Assembly: GCA_024138025.1 (NCBI GenBank)
Contig: JAMXBD010000012.1
Coordinates: 930,001 to 994,000 of the forward strand
Direction of reading: 5' to 3'
From: Combretum micranthum
Lineage: Eukaryota > Streptophyta > Magnoliopsida > Myrtales > Combretaceae
DNA: 64,000 bases
Shown here one piece after another: positions 33,144 through 47,530 of the stretch. A program made the translations under genes and the position numbers. Position 1 is the first letter of the stretch. Every line of letters begins with the position of its first letter. The notes under the pieces were generated by a model that saw only the letters and a program-made list of their open reading frames with translations, searched no databases and was not told the origin of the DNA.

Positions 33144-34621
33144 TAAACATCAATTTTGTAGTTAATTAACAAGTTAATACATGCATTTGCAAAATAAGAA
33201 TCACATACTAGCAATCAAAAGATATCTTCAATGTTTCTCCATTGTATGGACATTCAATATTTATTTGACCACATTATTGATGAGAATGAACTAGATGATC
33301 AGAAACTTGGTTAATCCACCACAAAATATGCCATCTTTTTTGGCACAGTCTCATTCCTAATGCTTTAAGAAATAATATACCATGTCATAATAGCTCCATA
33401 AAGGTTGAATCTACATTTATACTTCTATACTTTTAATTCTCATCTTGCTCACAAGATGGTGTTTCTTGTTTGACATCCCATCATCATTTGTTTTGATAAC
33501 TTTGTAGCTATCTATCCATTTGGTATGCTATTGCAATAACTTTGTAGCTATCCATCCATTTGGTAGCCTAACACAGCATGATTATACAAAACATGTGATA
33601 GTAATCATCACATCAAGCATGAAATGGCTGCCATTATTCAAAGTTCTCCTGCTACATTTCTACACATTACCTACACACGCATATCCTAATCTATTCATGA
33701 CCTATCTTGACCATTGTTCGAATCTTATGTTAGCATTATTAGCACCTTAAAATTAAGGAGGCGCATTATTATACATTCCTACATCTTAACATTAACCTTA
33801 TACCAAGAGTGGAATTCTTCTTCTGTATAATGGTTTACTCCGTAAACACTATTGTAATTGGGCTACATCAATCCGCTAGGCCTACGAAATCCACCAATTC
33901 CCTAGGCACCTTTGGTCCATACAACAATAATCGACTTACGTTGCAATGCAATCTTTACTCCTTAATTTTTGCAAATAGATCAAATTTTTTTATGTCCTTT
34001 TCATACATATATACATACACGCGCGCGCGCACTGCTGACAACGAGCCATTTGAATATCAACATAATCTTTCAGAATTTACAACTTACTAATCTTCCAATT
34101 AAACAAATGAGTCCCTTGCAGAAATTTATTAGTTATAATTACCTCTTTAATCATAAGAAACTTAGCAAAGGCAAACAAAATGCATTTTATGTTTACTTGC
34201 ACCACCTTTGCAGATTTGGTGCCAGTCACTCAGAGATACACGGATCGAACAGCCAAGAACACAGAACTGCTCAGCAAAAATATGATACTATGAACAAAAG
34301 AGATAAAAAGACACTATTGGTGTATCGTACAGCAACTTTACAACCTAATCTGATCTAATTCAACTCATCTGGGGAAGGAAAGAATACAATATTCCTGGCC
34401 AACTTCCTTCAATAAATTTTGATCTAATACAACTTTACTACTATACCTCACTTAATGAATCAATCGTGTTTTGTTTCCCGGCTGACAAGGCGAAGCACCG
34501 CCCAATATCCTAATCTTATCTCCAGAGTACCCAGTGGGCACGTCACAAATCCAAAATTTAATGCACTTCAGAAGGTTTGTGCAAGCACAAGTATCTATGT
34601 TATCTTAAGAATTTACTTACA
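33144..34621. other. Intergenic DNA and 3' flank of the RLT gene
   Basis: No protein gene is supported: the + strand ORFs here (33520-34358) are low-complexity and overlap the likely RLT 3' untranslated region. A near-perfect local duplication (CTATCCATTTGGTA... and CTATCCATCCATTTGGTAG) sits at about 33508-33565, and a short GC alternating run (CGCGCGCGC) at about 34020. The RLT poly(A) site lies somewhere in the right part; I cannot place it. Confidence 0.4.
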
Positions 34622-37600
34622 TCATTCACTGTAATCTTCTGAGTCGGAGGATTCTGATCCATCCTCATTTACAATGATCTGTAAACCCTCATTGTCAGCA
34701 TCATCCATTTCTACATCAGCCTCTGAATCCTCATCCATGGCAACTTCAACAGCATTATCGTTGTCAGAAGAATCCACATCATCCTCACTGACTTCTGCTG
34801 AATTTCTAGTCCATCCATTGGGAGTTCTCTCAAAACCCTCATCCCAATTTTCCCTCTCATATTCCACCTCATTGTCGTCAGATTCAGCAGCCTCAGAACT
34901 GCTACTGGTACTATCATCAGCTGCATCCATATTCAATGGACGCTTTTGTTCACTACCCCAACCTTCACTCAAAATTCTTGGGGGACCTTGCATTACCTTA
35001 GGCCTCATTGGCCCTGCCATTCGACCAAGCAACATTCCCTCCTCAACAGCCCTGTTTTCTACCCTCCTCTTCCTAACCGTTCGGCGACCGCGAACATACA
35101 CCTGCTCTTGCATTCTTTGGCCCGGCTGTCTAACCTCCTGATTTAAGTTTTCATTATTTTTAGGACTCCGCCTGCTAACATCAGATTTTGATCCAACCGA
35201 CCGTTTTTGCAACTTTCTAGCATTACTATGCTCTCGATCTCCATGCGCACGCTTTTGACTGGTACGACCTCTACTGCCAGCCGCTGAGTTCTCTTTTAAA
35301 ACTGAAAACTGATCAGAGGATGGCTCCTCTTTTGACTTGAGACTATGTTTTAAAGGAAGTTTCTGTGAAACAAGCAACAAATCCAATGAGAGCTTCTTTC
35401 CAATTTCCAAGCACAAAGTATTTAGTATTGAAGAATCAAGATTGGCAATTAAAACAGGGAGTTAAATATTAAAAATGATTGGAAAACAAAAGGCAAGTAA
35501 ACAAAATGAAGGGGAAAGGGAAGACGCACAATGAAGTCCTGTAGTAACTTATCATCAGAAGGCTCAGAAACCTCAGGTTTCTCCTGCTTCACATAAATAA
35601 GAGATACATCGAGTTCCAGAAGCCTGAGAGCCACAGCAGCTGCAGTTTGTGGTATCCATGGTAGAACAGAAGGGGATTTAGTGCTAGCAGAGTCATAATT
35701 AGTAATATCTGGTAAACCCAGCAATTCCTTAGTCATCTCAAAGTTGGATGACAGGTAGTCCTGCTTTATTGCATTTTCAAGCAAAGTCAACATCTGCAAA
35801 TCAATTGATCCGTGAGCCATGTGAAAACTACATAATAAACAAAAAGGCAGTCACCATTGAAGCATTACGAATATAGATAATTATCATCCAGGATACCATC
35901 AAGCACCAAGGTAGCATTAATAAACAATAAAGAGCCTGACAGAAATTTTGTTTTTTATTCCAGTTTTATCAGTAGAAATATAGCCAAAGAAAAGAACTTT
36001 GATTATGTATACAGATATAAAAAGTAAGCCCAGAACCAGCCTTATGCCAGTAGTCACTTTTCCTAGAGTGCACTGATGTATATAATACTAGCACACCCAC
36101 AGTGAGAGAGAGAGAGAGAGGAAAAAGAAAAGATAATAATACACCAAAAAAGGCGTATCGAATGAGGATATGGATGGGAACTGGATTAGAGATTTTTATA
36201 TCAAATTTATTTACCTGCAGAACTTCCTCAGGAGTAGATGATGCATTCAGCTTCTTAGCCCAAGACCTCCTATGCTCTTCTGTCCAAGATGATTGAAGAG
36301 CTTCAAAAGGAATTGAAACCTGCATACAAAAAGACATAGGCAAACCAAAAGTTTTTCACACCAGTTGGGTTATAACAATGACTCAAAAGTGCTTATACTT
36401 AATGCAGTTAGCTAGCAGTTTCTGACACTAACCTCAACAAATGCTATCAGAGCCTTGAGCAATCTAATTCCAAGAGGAAGAGAGGAATCTGAAGTGATAA
36501 TTTCCCTGCGTACAATCTTCTTTTCTGCCTCATTATCAACAACATGACGTGACATGCCAAAGTTAACACCAATCTTCTTGTTGCAAGAAGGGCAATAGGT
36601 GTCCTTAAAGAAATAAGTAGCAAGGCAGTTTTCACAGACACCAAGTAATTGTTCGGATCTTTTCGTGCCAACTTGCATGCAGCGCAAAGAAAATGAATTA
36701 AAAGATTCTTGCCATGTCCATCGTTGGTAGTCCTGATACCGTCTCAGAGCAGCCTTCCTTTCAAGTTTATTTCTCCCCAGTTCTACTTTGAGGGATGATG
36801 ACATCTCCAATGCACTATTGTTTGAACCATAGACTACACTATCAGGACTAGAATCCATTTCATCAGCTTCACTTTTAACAGTCGATCCCCTTTGTGCTGA
36901 CACATTCCTTCTAACACTTTCCTTAAACAATCTCTCAACCTTTAACAACATTATTCGTAAATGGGACTCTCTGATCCCCCGTGTATCTAGGGATGGCAAT
37001 AATGCATCAAATGCCTGTGCAGAATAGACTTGGTTAAGTAAAAATAATGACTGAATGAATTAATTTAAAGTACATGTTCCATGCTCTATTGATGCAAAAA
37101 AGATAAGAAAACCTGGAAATTGTAGTCATAGAAGCACAAGGCAAGATTAATAGCAAGAAAACTGGTTCAATAGAAAGATAAAGAAGACATAAATATGATG
37201 CAAAAGTACCTCTTCTGTATCTATAACTCTCCAAGACCCATCATGCAGCTCAACAAATATTCTACCAGAGATAGGATCGTTTTGTGATGCAGAGGCAACA
37301 AATTGCCAGTACCGGTTTCGTCTACGATCCTGACCAAGGGGCAAGGACCTATAAACATATATCTCCTCTGCTCTCTGGGAGATATAAGCCTTCAATTGTG
37401 AGCGCGATCTTCTTGAGGCATATCCATGTTGAGTGAAAAAGTTATCCAGACCTGCTGAAGGTTCAGCAACTGCACCTGTACCTGCAGATGTCCTTTCAAC
37501 AGAGAACCCAAGGTCATTCTGAATACCCTGAGAACCAGGGAATGACTTGCCATTTTCTGCAGTGCTTGGAGAAACCTCAATATTTTTACCATCTGCAACA

Positions 37601-40600
37601 GGTAATGGGCTCTGGCTGCCCTCAACTGCAGAGGTAGGAGGTTGAACTTCAGGTCGGTTCCACAAAAAAGAGGAGACATCCACTTTTGAAATGAACTCAT
37701 CTTTTACACGAGACTTATCCAGTTGTGCCTCTACCCACATCTGTTTTTTAAGGGCACTTGCTGCTTCTAAACGATCCTGGAGAAAAATTGATAAAACATT
37801 GAGAAAGGAAGTTGCAAGACAATACCATCAGCAACAAATAGATATATAAGGAAAATCTACCTCAAGAACAACTCGAATGGAATTCCCTTCATTAGCAATA
37901 CCAATTAAAGCAACAAGAGCATTCAATCGTTCCTCAACACTGAGAAAAGAATATTCTCCCTCTGTGAGCCCACGGACCCATGATTCACCTGATTTGCTTT
38001 CATCAATCTCTACACTATCTAGATCATCTCTTCCACCATCAATGTCTTCTTCCGTGCCAAATTTCTCAGTGCAAGTACTTTTACAAAGAGCACCTTCAGA
38101 ACCACCCAAAGAGCACAATACAGGGTCTGTCTCTGCTTCATTTTGCAACCTACGTACCTCCCTTGTTCTCTCTTTTTCCATATCTGGGCAAGTGTTTAGT
38201 TCATTATATTGATCAGAATCTCTCTCTCCTCTGGATGGAGTAGCTAAATCATCAACTTCTGGATCCTCATCAATATCTCCTTCAGACTCTTCATCTCTTT
38301 CCACTTCCTCATCTCTTTCTACCTCATCAGCATCTTCCCCACCTAACATCCCATTTTCAAATATCCTAATTTTCTTTCTGGCTTCAGAAAGAATTGCCTC
38401 AGCATCAGCTGGGTCCTTCCTGTAAGCAGCACGTACACGATAGGTTGAAGGGGCTATCCTCTCAAAAAGCTTAGCATCCCTGGTCAAAGCAACAGAGATG
38501 GATGCCTCTGGTGTCTTGCTTGTTGTCAGATCTCGAAGGCCAGATTTCTTATATAAAAGAAGGGAAAAAAATACAAATCAAGCTTTGAGTAACCAACAAA
38601 TACTAATTAAACAGAAAGTATCACACCTGAATCTTGTCAGCCAATTCTAACACTGTCAACCCCTTATTTCCCTCCAGTGAAAGAACATGAAATGCAGCAA
38701 ATTTGACAGTTCCAGGTGTCAAACGATGCCTGTTTCTTCTAGGAACTAACAATCCTTTGTCCCGCATGATTGCAAGGGCATTTTTAGCAGCTGAACCACT
38801 GCGTAAAGTAGATATTATATCTTCACAACCTTTGACCTGCAAAATAAGAAGCGCGTGAATCGTTTCAAATGCAAACCATACAGATAGGTCAGACAAAGAC
38901 TTCCTGAAAGTCTGAAAAGAGAAATCACTAAACCACAGCAAAGTCTCATCCCAAGTTAACAGAAAGTATCGACGAACAGAATGAACTACCACCATTATGA
39001 GAAATCTTTGAGGCATAAAATTTCTAGTTAACTTCTACAAATAGAGTCCAGGCTATACATCAAGCCGGAATTTCGGTACAGATATTTGCTTGAACCCAGT
39101 CATATTCACCACTACATTGAAGACTATACCACCAGTTTCAGGGAAAATCAGAAGAAAGGGATAAGGTGCCCCCCATGTCAAGATGCCCCATTTGAAAAAG
39201 CCCCGCAAATTTAGGACCAATAACCAATTACAATGATATCTAAATGCACAATGAGGCAAGAACAAAAACATTTTCTTCCTCATCCATCTAACTTTCAAAA
39301 ATAGAAAACTGCCAAGTGAAAACTTAGTGCCTGACAACTAGTGGATCACTAAGAAGAATGGCAATTCAAAGATTTTGGTACAAAACAGGTGCCACAAAAT
39401 GAAAGGAACCTCATCAACATGTTGCAAAGATGATTGTGCAACAGTCCTCTTCTTCAACCGTGGACCAAATCCTGCAGATAGTGCTAACTGCCGAAAAACT
39501 TCAGGCCATGTTACTGGACTTAAGTGCTTCTGCCATTTGCGGATGTCAAAGCCCCACGAATATGCCTAATAAAGAGAGATAAATTAAGTCTATTAATAAA
39601 TTAAACACAAATCATATTGAGTCAAAACCAGTTAAAAGTTTCTTACCCCCTCAACAATCTGTGGATGTCCACCTTCAAGATTGATAGCAGTATACTGATT
39701 TGTTCCTAATCCTGTAGTAGGTGTGCGTGCAACATCTTCAATGTCCTTAATAATGGCCTTCAGAAGAGCAATATGTATCTCACCCAATATCCTTGAATCC
39801 TGTAATTTCAAATGCATTAACAGTGAGTAAAAAGGAAAAGAAAATGCAACTGCCATTCACTGGTCCAGAAACATAGATAAGAATACTCACAAAGTCATGA
39901 AAAGCCTGAACAAACTCATCAAGAGTAAAAGGCCAAAGGCCAAGAACATCAGAGAATGTAATCAAAAATCTCCAGGCCTGCAATGAGGAAGCAATGGTAA
40001 GCGATTTTAACTCATCAACAAAACCAATATCAACAATGCAGCAGAGAAATTGGATGCAAGAACATTCATGAAGATCATGATGATATATCTATACCTGAAT
40101 TGACATTTTTATGCATATTTTAATGTTTTTGGTAAGTTCAATGGACCATACAGAGAGAGAGAGAGAGAGATATATATACCATCAGAAGATTTCCAACATT
40201 TTCCTCTGAAGCCATCCAGGGCTGAATTGCAAATGGCCTCTTCAGTTGCACTGATTGAGGTGGAAAAACCCTCAAAGAATCTGAAGCATGAAATCCAATT
40301 AGAGCCATACATGCATGTTCCAAAAAACTTTTCACAATTTTCAAGACTGATTGCACATTTTATGAGAATGCAAGTGTATGAAAAGGTAAAAGATTATATT
40401 ATACGGCACCTTAGCAAGTCTCTAAGCACTACATAACAATTTTTTTTGTTTTTTGAGAGGACATCCACTTTAGATGATCAAAAATATTATTCATGTTATG
40501 AAAATTCCAATTCTAAAGTTTCAAAACAATATGTATATCAAAATACATTAAACAGGGTTGGTATGGTTTGGATCAGTAAACAGTCCTGAACCATGAAATA

Positions 40601-43600
40601 AGTTTCAGTATGGCTCGAATTGTGTACCAAACTGTGCACCTCATTTCAACCCAAATGATTGGCCAAAGAAAAAACAAGTTTTGGTTCAGCTTGCCTTAGT
40701 GACCCCGTTTTGTGGACTACTCATTTTTCCATTTGGCATACCATCTAAACCATACAATGGACAATAAAACCATAAACTGTAAATCCTGTTCCAAACTGAA
40801 CTGCGAATTAAAACCAGTTGCAAAAGATCAAACTTTTGGCACAGTGATTTTCTGATTTGATTTAAGCCTTGCACCTGTCCCTAGAGGACAGATAGCACTA
40901 AATGTAAGTCATAGGTAGATTTCCTCCAAACCCCCCACCCAGCTTCCTTCCATCTCACTGAGTTTATCCAATTTGATGAAAGTCAGACCTAGTACATTTT
41001 GCATACAAGTCAGCATAATGCTAATGCTTGCTCAAATTGACAGTTAACTCATGCTTCATCTTAATACTTGGTCAAGTAAATTCATTTAAAATTCCAGTTT
41101 CAAGCAGTAACATTCTTCATCCAAGCAGATACGAAAAAGCATGTCCAGTGGACCCATTTAAAATTGTAGCAACCTCTGAACATGTCAAGGCTTTGCAAAG
41201 AATCGTGATCAAGGTGTATTATTGAGGGTAAACCCTTCCTTGCAGCAGCCAATTCCATCAATTCCAGCTGTTCATCATCCATAAGCTCCATAGATTCCTT
41301 AGCCAACCTGCGTGCAGTGGCCTTCTCAACAGCAGCCTTCCGTCTCTCTGCCTCTCTTTCTCTGCGAAGTTCTTCTTTTTGCCTCCTCTTCTCAGCCTAT
41401 CAGCAATAGTCCATGAATTGGTCAGAGACGGCAATTGGTATGATAAGAAGAGAAAAGGGGGTCAGGGAGATGATTTCTTCATAAACACTAACCCTTATAG
41501 ATTCTTTCTGCAAAAATTTCTCTCTTCGTTCCATTTCTCGTCTTTGTTCACGCAATAATCTCTCCTCCTCCCTCTGCCTCTCACGCATCAACCTCTCTTC
41601 TTCCTTTCTCCTTTCACGATCATATCTTTCCATTTCTTTCCGCATTCGCTCCTCGTTCTGCAAGTATTAGGTACAATGCTTGTAAATAATATAGGTTTCC
41701 CCCATACAATAAACAAATTTATTGATAGTGCAAAAAGGAAGGACCTTCCGCCTCAACATGTTTTCTTTCTCAAGTGCCTTCCTAATCCGATTTTCATGAG
41801 CTTCAGCTTCTCTTGCAATTCGTGCTTCATCATTCTGCAAGAAGAACCACATATGTGACAGGTGATAAAAATATCCATACACTTCTCTTGATTGGATGCT
41901 ATTCACACACCTTCCGCTTTCTCTCCAAATGCAACTGCGTGTCCTCATGGAGAACTTTCCCACCAGGCAATGCAAAAGAATTATCGATTCCAATAGTCGG
42001 ATGACCAGAATGTTGTGAACCCAATCTGATAGTTGTCAATGAGTCCCTTGGTAGAAGGCTATCATCAGCTGCAGATGGTGCAGGTACATGTCCCTCCCTG
42101 TCATCTTGAGAAACACGACAAACACGCAACAAGTGACCTTGCACACCATGAATACTGGATAACTCATTTCCATGAACAATTGATGGACTTCTAGTAGTCG
42201 GACCATCAACTGGCACGTCATGAAAAGAAGTTGGAGCAGGCTGTCCATGTAGATGATATCTTGCAGTTGGCTGATCATGAAGAAATTGATACTCACGATG
42301 AGATCTTCCAGAAGCCTGATATCAACATAATACATCATCAACAACCAGTGGCCAAAACACAACACCATTGCCCTGTTCTCAGGCTTACACAATTTCAAGG
42401 GGCAGAAATCCATGTTTGATCAAATTAAAGGAAAAAATAGCATGCATAATCAGCAGCAAACTTTGGATGCCAGGATATCCAATTCGTACAAGAAAAGAGA
42501 AGAAATGGAGGGCTAAAGAACAAATCCACATTTTTTTTTTCCCTTTCTCCTCACCACATCGATAACCAGTTACATATAGAATATGAAAAAAAATGGTCAC
42601 TTATAGCATCTTGCCAAAATATATTAAACCACCACATTTTGTTCACCAAGTAGAATCTTCTGCATAAGAAATATAACTACAGTGTGCAATCACTTGTAAT
42701 TGACCAAAGTGACAAATATTACAACTTCAAATGCCATGAATATGATCCTTCATCCCAAACGAGAGCAATCTTGACAGCACAGCACAATCACAAAGTCATG
42801 ACACCTCTTTCCAGGGCATGTCTCCATCGCAAACATACTAAACTAGATCTTCCTCAGATAGAATATCTTTGATGCCTATTAGATTATTTTATTCAACCCC
42901 CCACCCCCAAAACCAAACCTCATCTCTAGTTATATTGATATCCATTTCACCATGGACCATGCAAAAGAAATTTAAAGAAAGATGATGGCCATAATATGCC
43001 CATAATTTTAAATTTACATCTCACTTGTTTATAATTAAAAATTTTAATTTCCATTAGCAGACAAACCAGGAACTGCATCAATGCTTCTCAAAGGAAATGC
43101 CAAGGAAACACCATTTGGACACAAAAAGCCACAAGCAAAAATATAGATTGAATTATACCAAGGTCTCATCTATGTCACTGAAACCACACTTAGTACAGAT
43201 ATATAATAATATCCCTCGTTATGACAAACCATACTTGCAATGCAGCTTTCAACAAAAGAAAGAATTTGCAAAATTTGTGCCAGACATTAAGACTAGAAAA
43301 AGTAACAATGTGCATTATTACCAAGTTTATGTTCCAATAGTAACAGTGTGATCTGCTAATCCACGTATTTATTGCCTTAAGTAAGAAAAACAAAAATGGT
43401 ATAGAGAGAGGGAAATGAAACCAACTTTGTTTGCTATGGCATCCCGTCTCATGTACACCTTGCTATCATAAACATGTCCAGGCCGTCTCTGTTCCTCCAT
43501 AGAAACTATGCATGGGCAGCAAGACAAAGGAATTAGCTGACAATAATCAGTGTTTTTTTATGGATAAAAAAACAACCATGTGATTAAAGGCTAAACTTGG

Positions 43601-44954
43601 TCCAAATTGTGAAAAATATATAAATTTAATCAAAAAAACATCAAAGAAAGATGAGCTCATTTCACATTAAGAATTTCACTCACACCTAGTTGTCACAGGT
43701 CTACCAGGAGACCAATCACGAAGGCTCACATATAACTGTCAATCAATTCAAATGATAGCAAACCCCAGGGGAAAAAAATGAAATAAGCTTGCAACTGCAT
43801 TCTACCTTCATATTTTTATTTAACTAACCATCTCATGTCAATTACCAATGAAAAAATTTTTCAGGGTCGATTTGACAATAAGTTCCCAAGTACAGCAATT
43901 TCCTGCTGCCCCAAGCCTTGGACCTTTGGTGATACCTCTTTCACCGAGATCATGAAAAGTTGGAAATCACCAGTAACATCTTTGCCCTTAAAAGATAATA
44001 ATTAACAGAACTTGAAAGCATTCATTGCAATGCCAAAAAAGCTACCGAGTAATCCACAATGAGAGGCTAGCCTCATAACTCTATCAATAAAACCCAAGAA
44101 CAAGTTCTATAAGGAAACAAGCTACAAGTTAATACCTATAGGAGCTCCAAATGCATCTGGTGGCAAGGGATCGAACTCCATTCCAAGAATCGGCCCATCC
44201 TCACGCAATGGCTCACCCAACTGTGTCTCGACACAAGCAATAGCCCTAAGTTCTAATGCTGTCCTCGGTGACTCATAATACCTTCTCCCACCACCAATAT
44301 CATCTGCTTCTCTAACATAAACATTCATGGGCAAGTCCCTACTACCATAAGGACTCGAACCAGACCCCGAACCTGAACCGGACCCATAGTCACTACCCGG
44401 TTCAACTGCCACTACAGCTAAAGAGTCTTTCACATACTCCGGAGTAGCAACAACTGCAGATTTACGTGGTTTCTTAGCAGATGATGCATTGTTCTTATCT
44501 TTCAACCTTCTGTGACAAAACCACATCTGTAATTGCCGATCTGAAAGCCCTAATTTTTCCGATAACTCGGCCCGCATAGCCTCCGACGGGTAAGTCTCCG
44601 CTACAACACCAAAATCAACAACAATCAAAACCACAACTTCAAACAAATATCACCGAGTAATAAATCAATAACAATAACAACAACAGCAAACAAACCAAAA
44701 CGATCATCAAAACCCTAAATTGAAGCAATTATCAATAACAACAACATATAGAGAATCAAAACAGGAACAAACCTCAATTAAAAACAAAAAAAAACAAACA
44801 CAAATTACGTACTTGCGTAAGCTTTCTCTAGGGTTTCAAGTTGAAAAGGAGTTTTCATCTGTCTTTTAGGTTTATTGGCATCATTATTCGAATTACCACC
44901 ACTCCTTCCACCACCTTTATTCTGAATTTCACCTTCTGATCCAACGTCTTCCAT
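34622..44954 (-). CDS. RLT: Homeobox-DDT domain protein, RINGLET (RLT) family, 18 exons
   Basis: Exons on the - strand: 44954-44813, 44600-44136, 43505-43426, 42315-41911, 41834-41745, 41657-41493, 41396-41174, 40280-40180, 39977-39891, 39799-39647, 39565-39410, 38836-38627, 38547-37861, 37776-37210, 37014-36433, 36319-36215, 35793-35530, 35362-34622. All junctions are GT-AG and the sum is 5223 nt (1740 aa), close to the roughly 1700 aa of the family. Domains: homeodomain about 30-90 with recognition helix WFCHRR; charged coiled coil about 365-505; DDT about 553-612 (AWRFLITFSDVLGLWPFTLDEF); HARE-HTH about 735-800 (GTVKFAAFHVLSLEG); WHIM motifs about 960-1000 and 1135-1200 (RRRNRYWQF, GIRESHLRIML); a CENC-X10-CPSC zinc-knuckle-like pair at 1304-1321; acidic tail from about 1640. 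Family members bind ISWI remodellers in the nucleus and restrain flowering genes in Arabidopsis. Features of the C-terminal half lean towards RLT1, but I do not separate RLT1 from RLT2. Confidence 0.95.
40151..40178. repeat. GA/TA microsatellite beside an RLT splice donor
   Basis: A (GA)n run followed by (TA)n, directly after the donor of exon 8 (- strand GTATATATA...). A second GA run sits in a later intron at about 36102-36120. Confidence 0.75.
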
Positions 44955-47530
44955 TGGAAACCCTAGCCCCTACTCGATAAAGATTCGAGAAAAAAGGACA
45001 AAGAGATAGACAGAGAAAGAAAGAACAAGAGATGTTGAAAAAAAATATAGAGAGAGAAGATTATGAGAAACAAATACTAAAAGCAAGCAGCAAGCTAGGG
45101 TTTTCCTAAATAACACCGAATGTGAAATTCTCTTGATTTTTCAACTCAATCCAAGATTTGATATCACGATAATATATCGAATCATATCAAAATCCAATAA
45201 GAATGAGGATTTGGATAAAAAGAATTACAAATTTTTTTAATTAAAAATTTAAACAATGTAAGGTCAAATCATTAAAGAAAAAAAGGAAGGAAGCGGGATT
45301 ATTAATTATTGAATTATTTTATGAAATTTAAAGTGAATTTTTTTTTTTTTTTTCCAATTGGGAAATCGGGCCAAGACCAAGAATTATAAAAACAATAACA
45401 ATAATAGTAGTAATAAGAATAATAGTTGGAATTGTTTTTGTGCATCTTTATATGTTTTATTAAAAAGTTTTTATAAAAAATTTAAAATCCTAGTTGTTTT
45501 TAATTTTTTGTTTTTTAACTTTTCAAAAATCTGTTGGTGTTAAAATTTGGACCGGATTTTAGAAGATATGTTGATGGATATTACTGTTGTTGATGTTGTC
45601 ATCACGGTTCGATTCGACGTTTTATAGGATGTTGTTAACTTTTTAGCTGCGTTTTGTTATTATTATTATTTTTTTATTGTGATTTTGATTTTTGATTTTG
45701 ATATCCCAGGATTGATGAACCTTTTCCATCACATGTTCTTCAGATCAGTTGCCTTTTCTTCTTGTTCTTTCCTTTCTGGGCACGAACTGGGCTTTAAGAA
45801 TCGGGATGGTGCACTGGGCTTGTTAACGGCCCAAAATCTGGGCTGTCAAATAATGGTTCATGATATATTTTCTTGATATGGTCCTTTATTCAGCTGGATT
45901 CAAGCTATTCAAATTTTATGATGTTTAAATTAATTAACTTGTAGTCAAATTTAAGTGGAGTTTTTAGATATTGATATCTTTTTAATTAAATGTATAGTAT
46001 TGTCTTTGGGAAATCGAGCCTAATCTTTCATTTCTCATTATTTAAAAAAAAAAGTTGTTTTTGGTTATAATGCATATTGGTTATAAAATAAAATGAAAAA
46101 GTTAAAAATTCAATTTAAAATGTATAAATAACTATTCAGGAATTAAGTTATTTTTTTAAGATGGAAAGAGTTAATTTGATAAATTTTTTTGTGATAGTAA
46201 ACCTTTTCTCTTCCATATGAAAAAAAGATATAAACAAATATCTATAAGCTAATATGAATATCGGTGTATATATTTATGGTTTAATTTTTCAGTCAGAAAG
46301 ATACATTTCTTTTGTTATAACAATTACTTTTATTTTGATTCTTAGGGAGTGGGGAATCCAATCCAAATCCGATGTTGATAACTGCTACCAAACCAATGGG
46401 GAGGAGTAAAAAAAAAAAGAAAAGAATTGGAAGAACGTTGGAGAGAAATACTTAGCCTTGTAGTCTGGTTCTAGTTCAAGTTCTATCCTTGAGGTACTGA
46501 GTTTAATTCCTTGTATTAGTATTGTAATAGTTTTATATGGTCATGTTGTAATAGCTCGTGTGATCTCACTAAAAAAAAAAAAAAAAGACAAGATATAACT
46601 ATTTATCTTATCATTACAATATTTGACTATTTAACAGAAGCATATAAATACATAAATGTCTCACATATATTGGATGGGTATATGGAGGATGCCTGCAAAT
46701 TATCAAGTAGTTGTTTTATTTACTAGTTGTTGCTTTCTCTTATCATTTAACAAAGTGTTATTAGTCAATCATTAATAATGTTAATCCTATATATTAAGTG
46801 TAATCGGTTCAAATCTGGTGAAGTAAGATATAGTTGTTGGACTAGGCTTCATGAATTAGGCATGCAAGACAAAATACGATTAGTGATGTGTTGAGACTTG
46901 CTGCGACATATCCATTCCAATGTTTAGGTCAGTTGGCATGTTAGGGGTGTAATTTGTAATAAGTATAAGTGGGTATCTAAGCAACATTATTGTTCCAATG
47001 GTGCTAGATGGGGTATATATAATTGATCCCTGATGGTTACTTACGTAGTAGGATTATGGGATAATGAGTAGTAAGCAATGGTTATCGTAGATGTCAGTTG
47101 AGTCCACTAAACCATGTTTGACTATGCTAGCCCCAAGCAATTAGAAGGATATGCTGAGTAGCCTTGGGTTTGATTCATCAGGTCATAGCATTTGGTAGCT
47201 AGTATCTTGAGCTGAGGCACCTAGTAGTCGATATTTACTATTATTTGATGGAGTTTGTCATTAATAGAAGAGGCTGATTCAACTTGAGCACAACATGTGA
47301 ACTTATCATATAGAATTATAAATGAATCAAATTATTTATAAATTACTTGAATTTGATTTCTATATTCACTTAAATTCACTCTAAAATTATAGAGCTTAAG
47401 CTCCAATATTATCTAGTTGAGTAGTTTATCAAATAAATTTGAACTCCATAATATTCAGTTGGATCAAATTGCAATTTTAATCGATTTGGAGTTGATTTTA
47501 AATGTAATCGAGTATAAGTTGAGGCTTTAT
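44955..47530. other. RLT 5' leader and intergenic DNA
   Basis: The first 150 bp are the probable RLT leader and promoter. The sequence is rich in GA/CT, and CTAGGGTTT (telo-box-like, reverse strand AAACCCTAG) occurs near 44960 and 45095, as is common upstream of plant housekeeping genes. The rest is AT-rich with poly-A/T runs. The ORFs at 45358-45543 and 45679-45876 show no domain and are not called. Confidence 0.45.

Noticed and set aside
33809..34358. Two overlapping + strand ORFs (93 and 129 codons)
   Set aside because: Low complexity, overlapping in different frames, no domain; likely lie in or near the RLT 3' untranslated region.
34674..35141. 155-codon + strand frame, Ser-rich
   Set aside because: It is antisense to the acidic last exon of the RLT gene; Asp/Glu/Ser codons read as Ser/Leu on the other strand.
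37877..38212. 111-codon + strand frame
   Set aside because: Antisense shadow of RLT exon 13.
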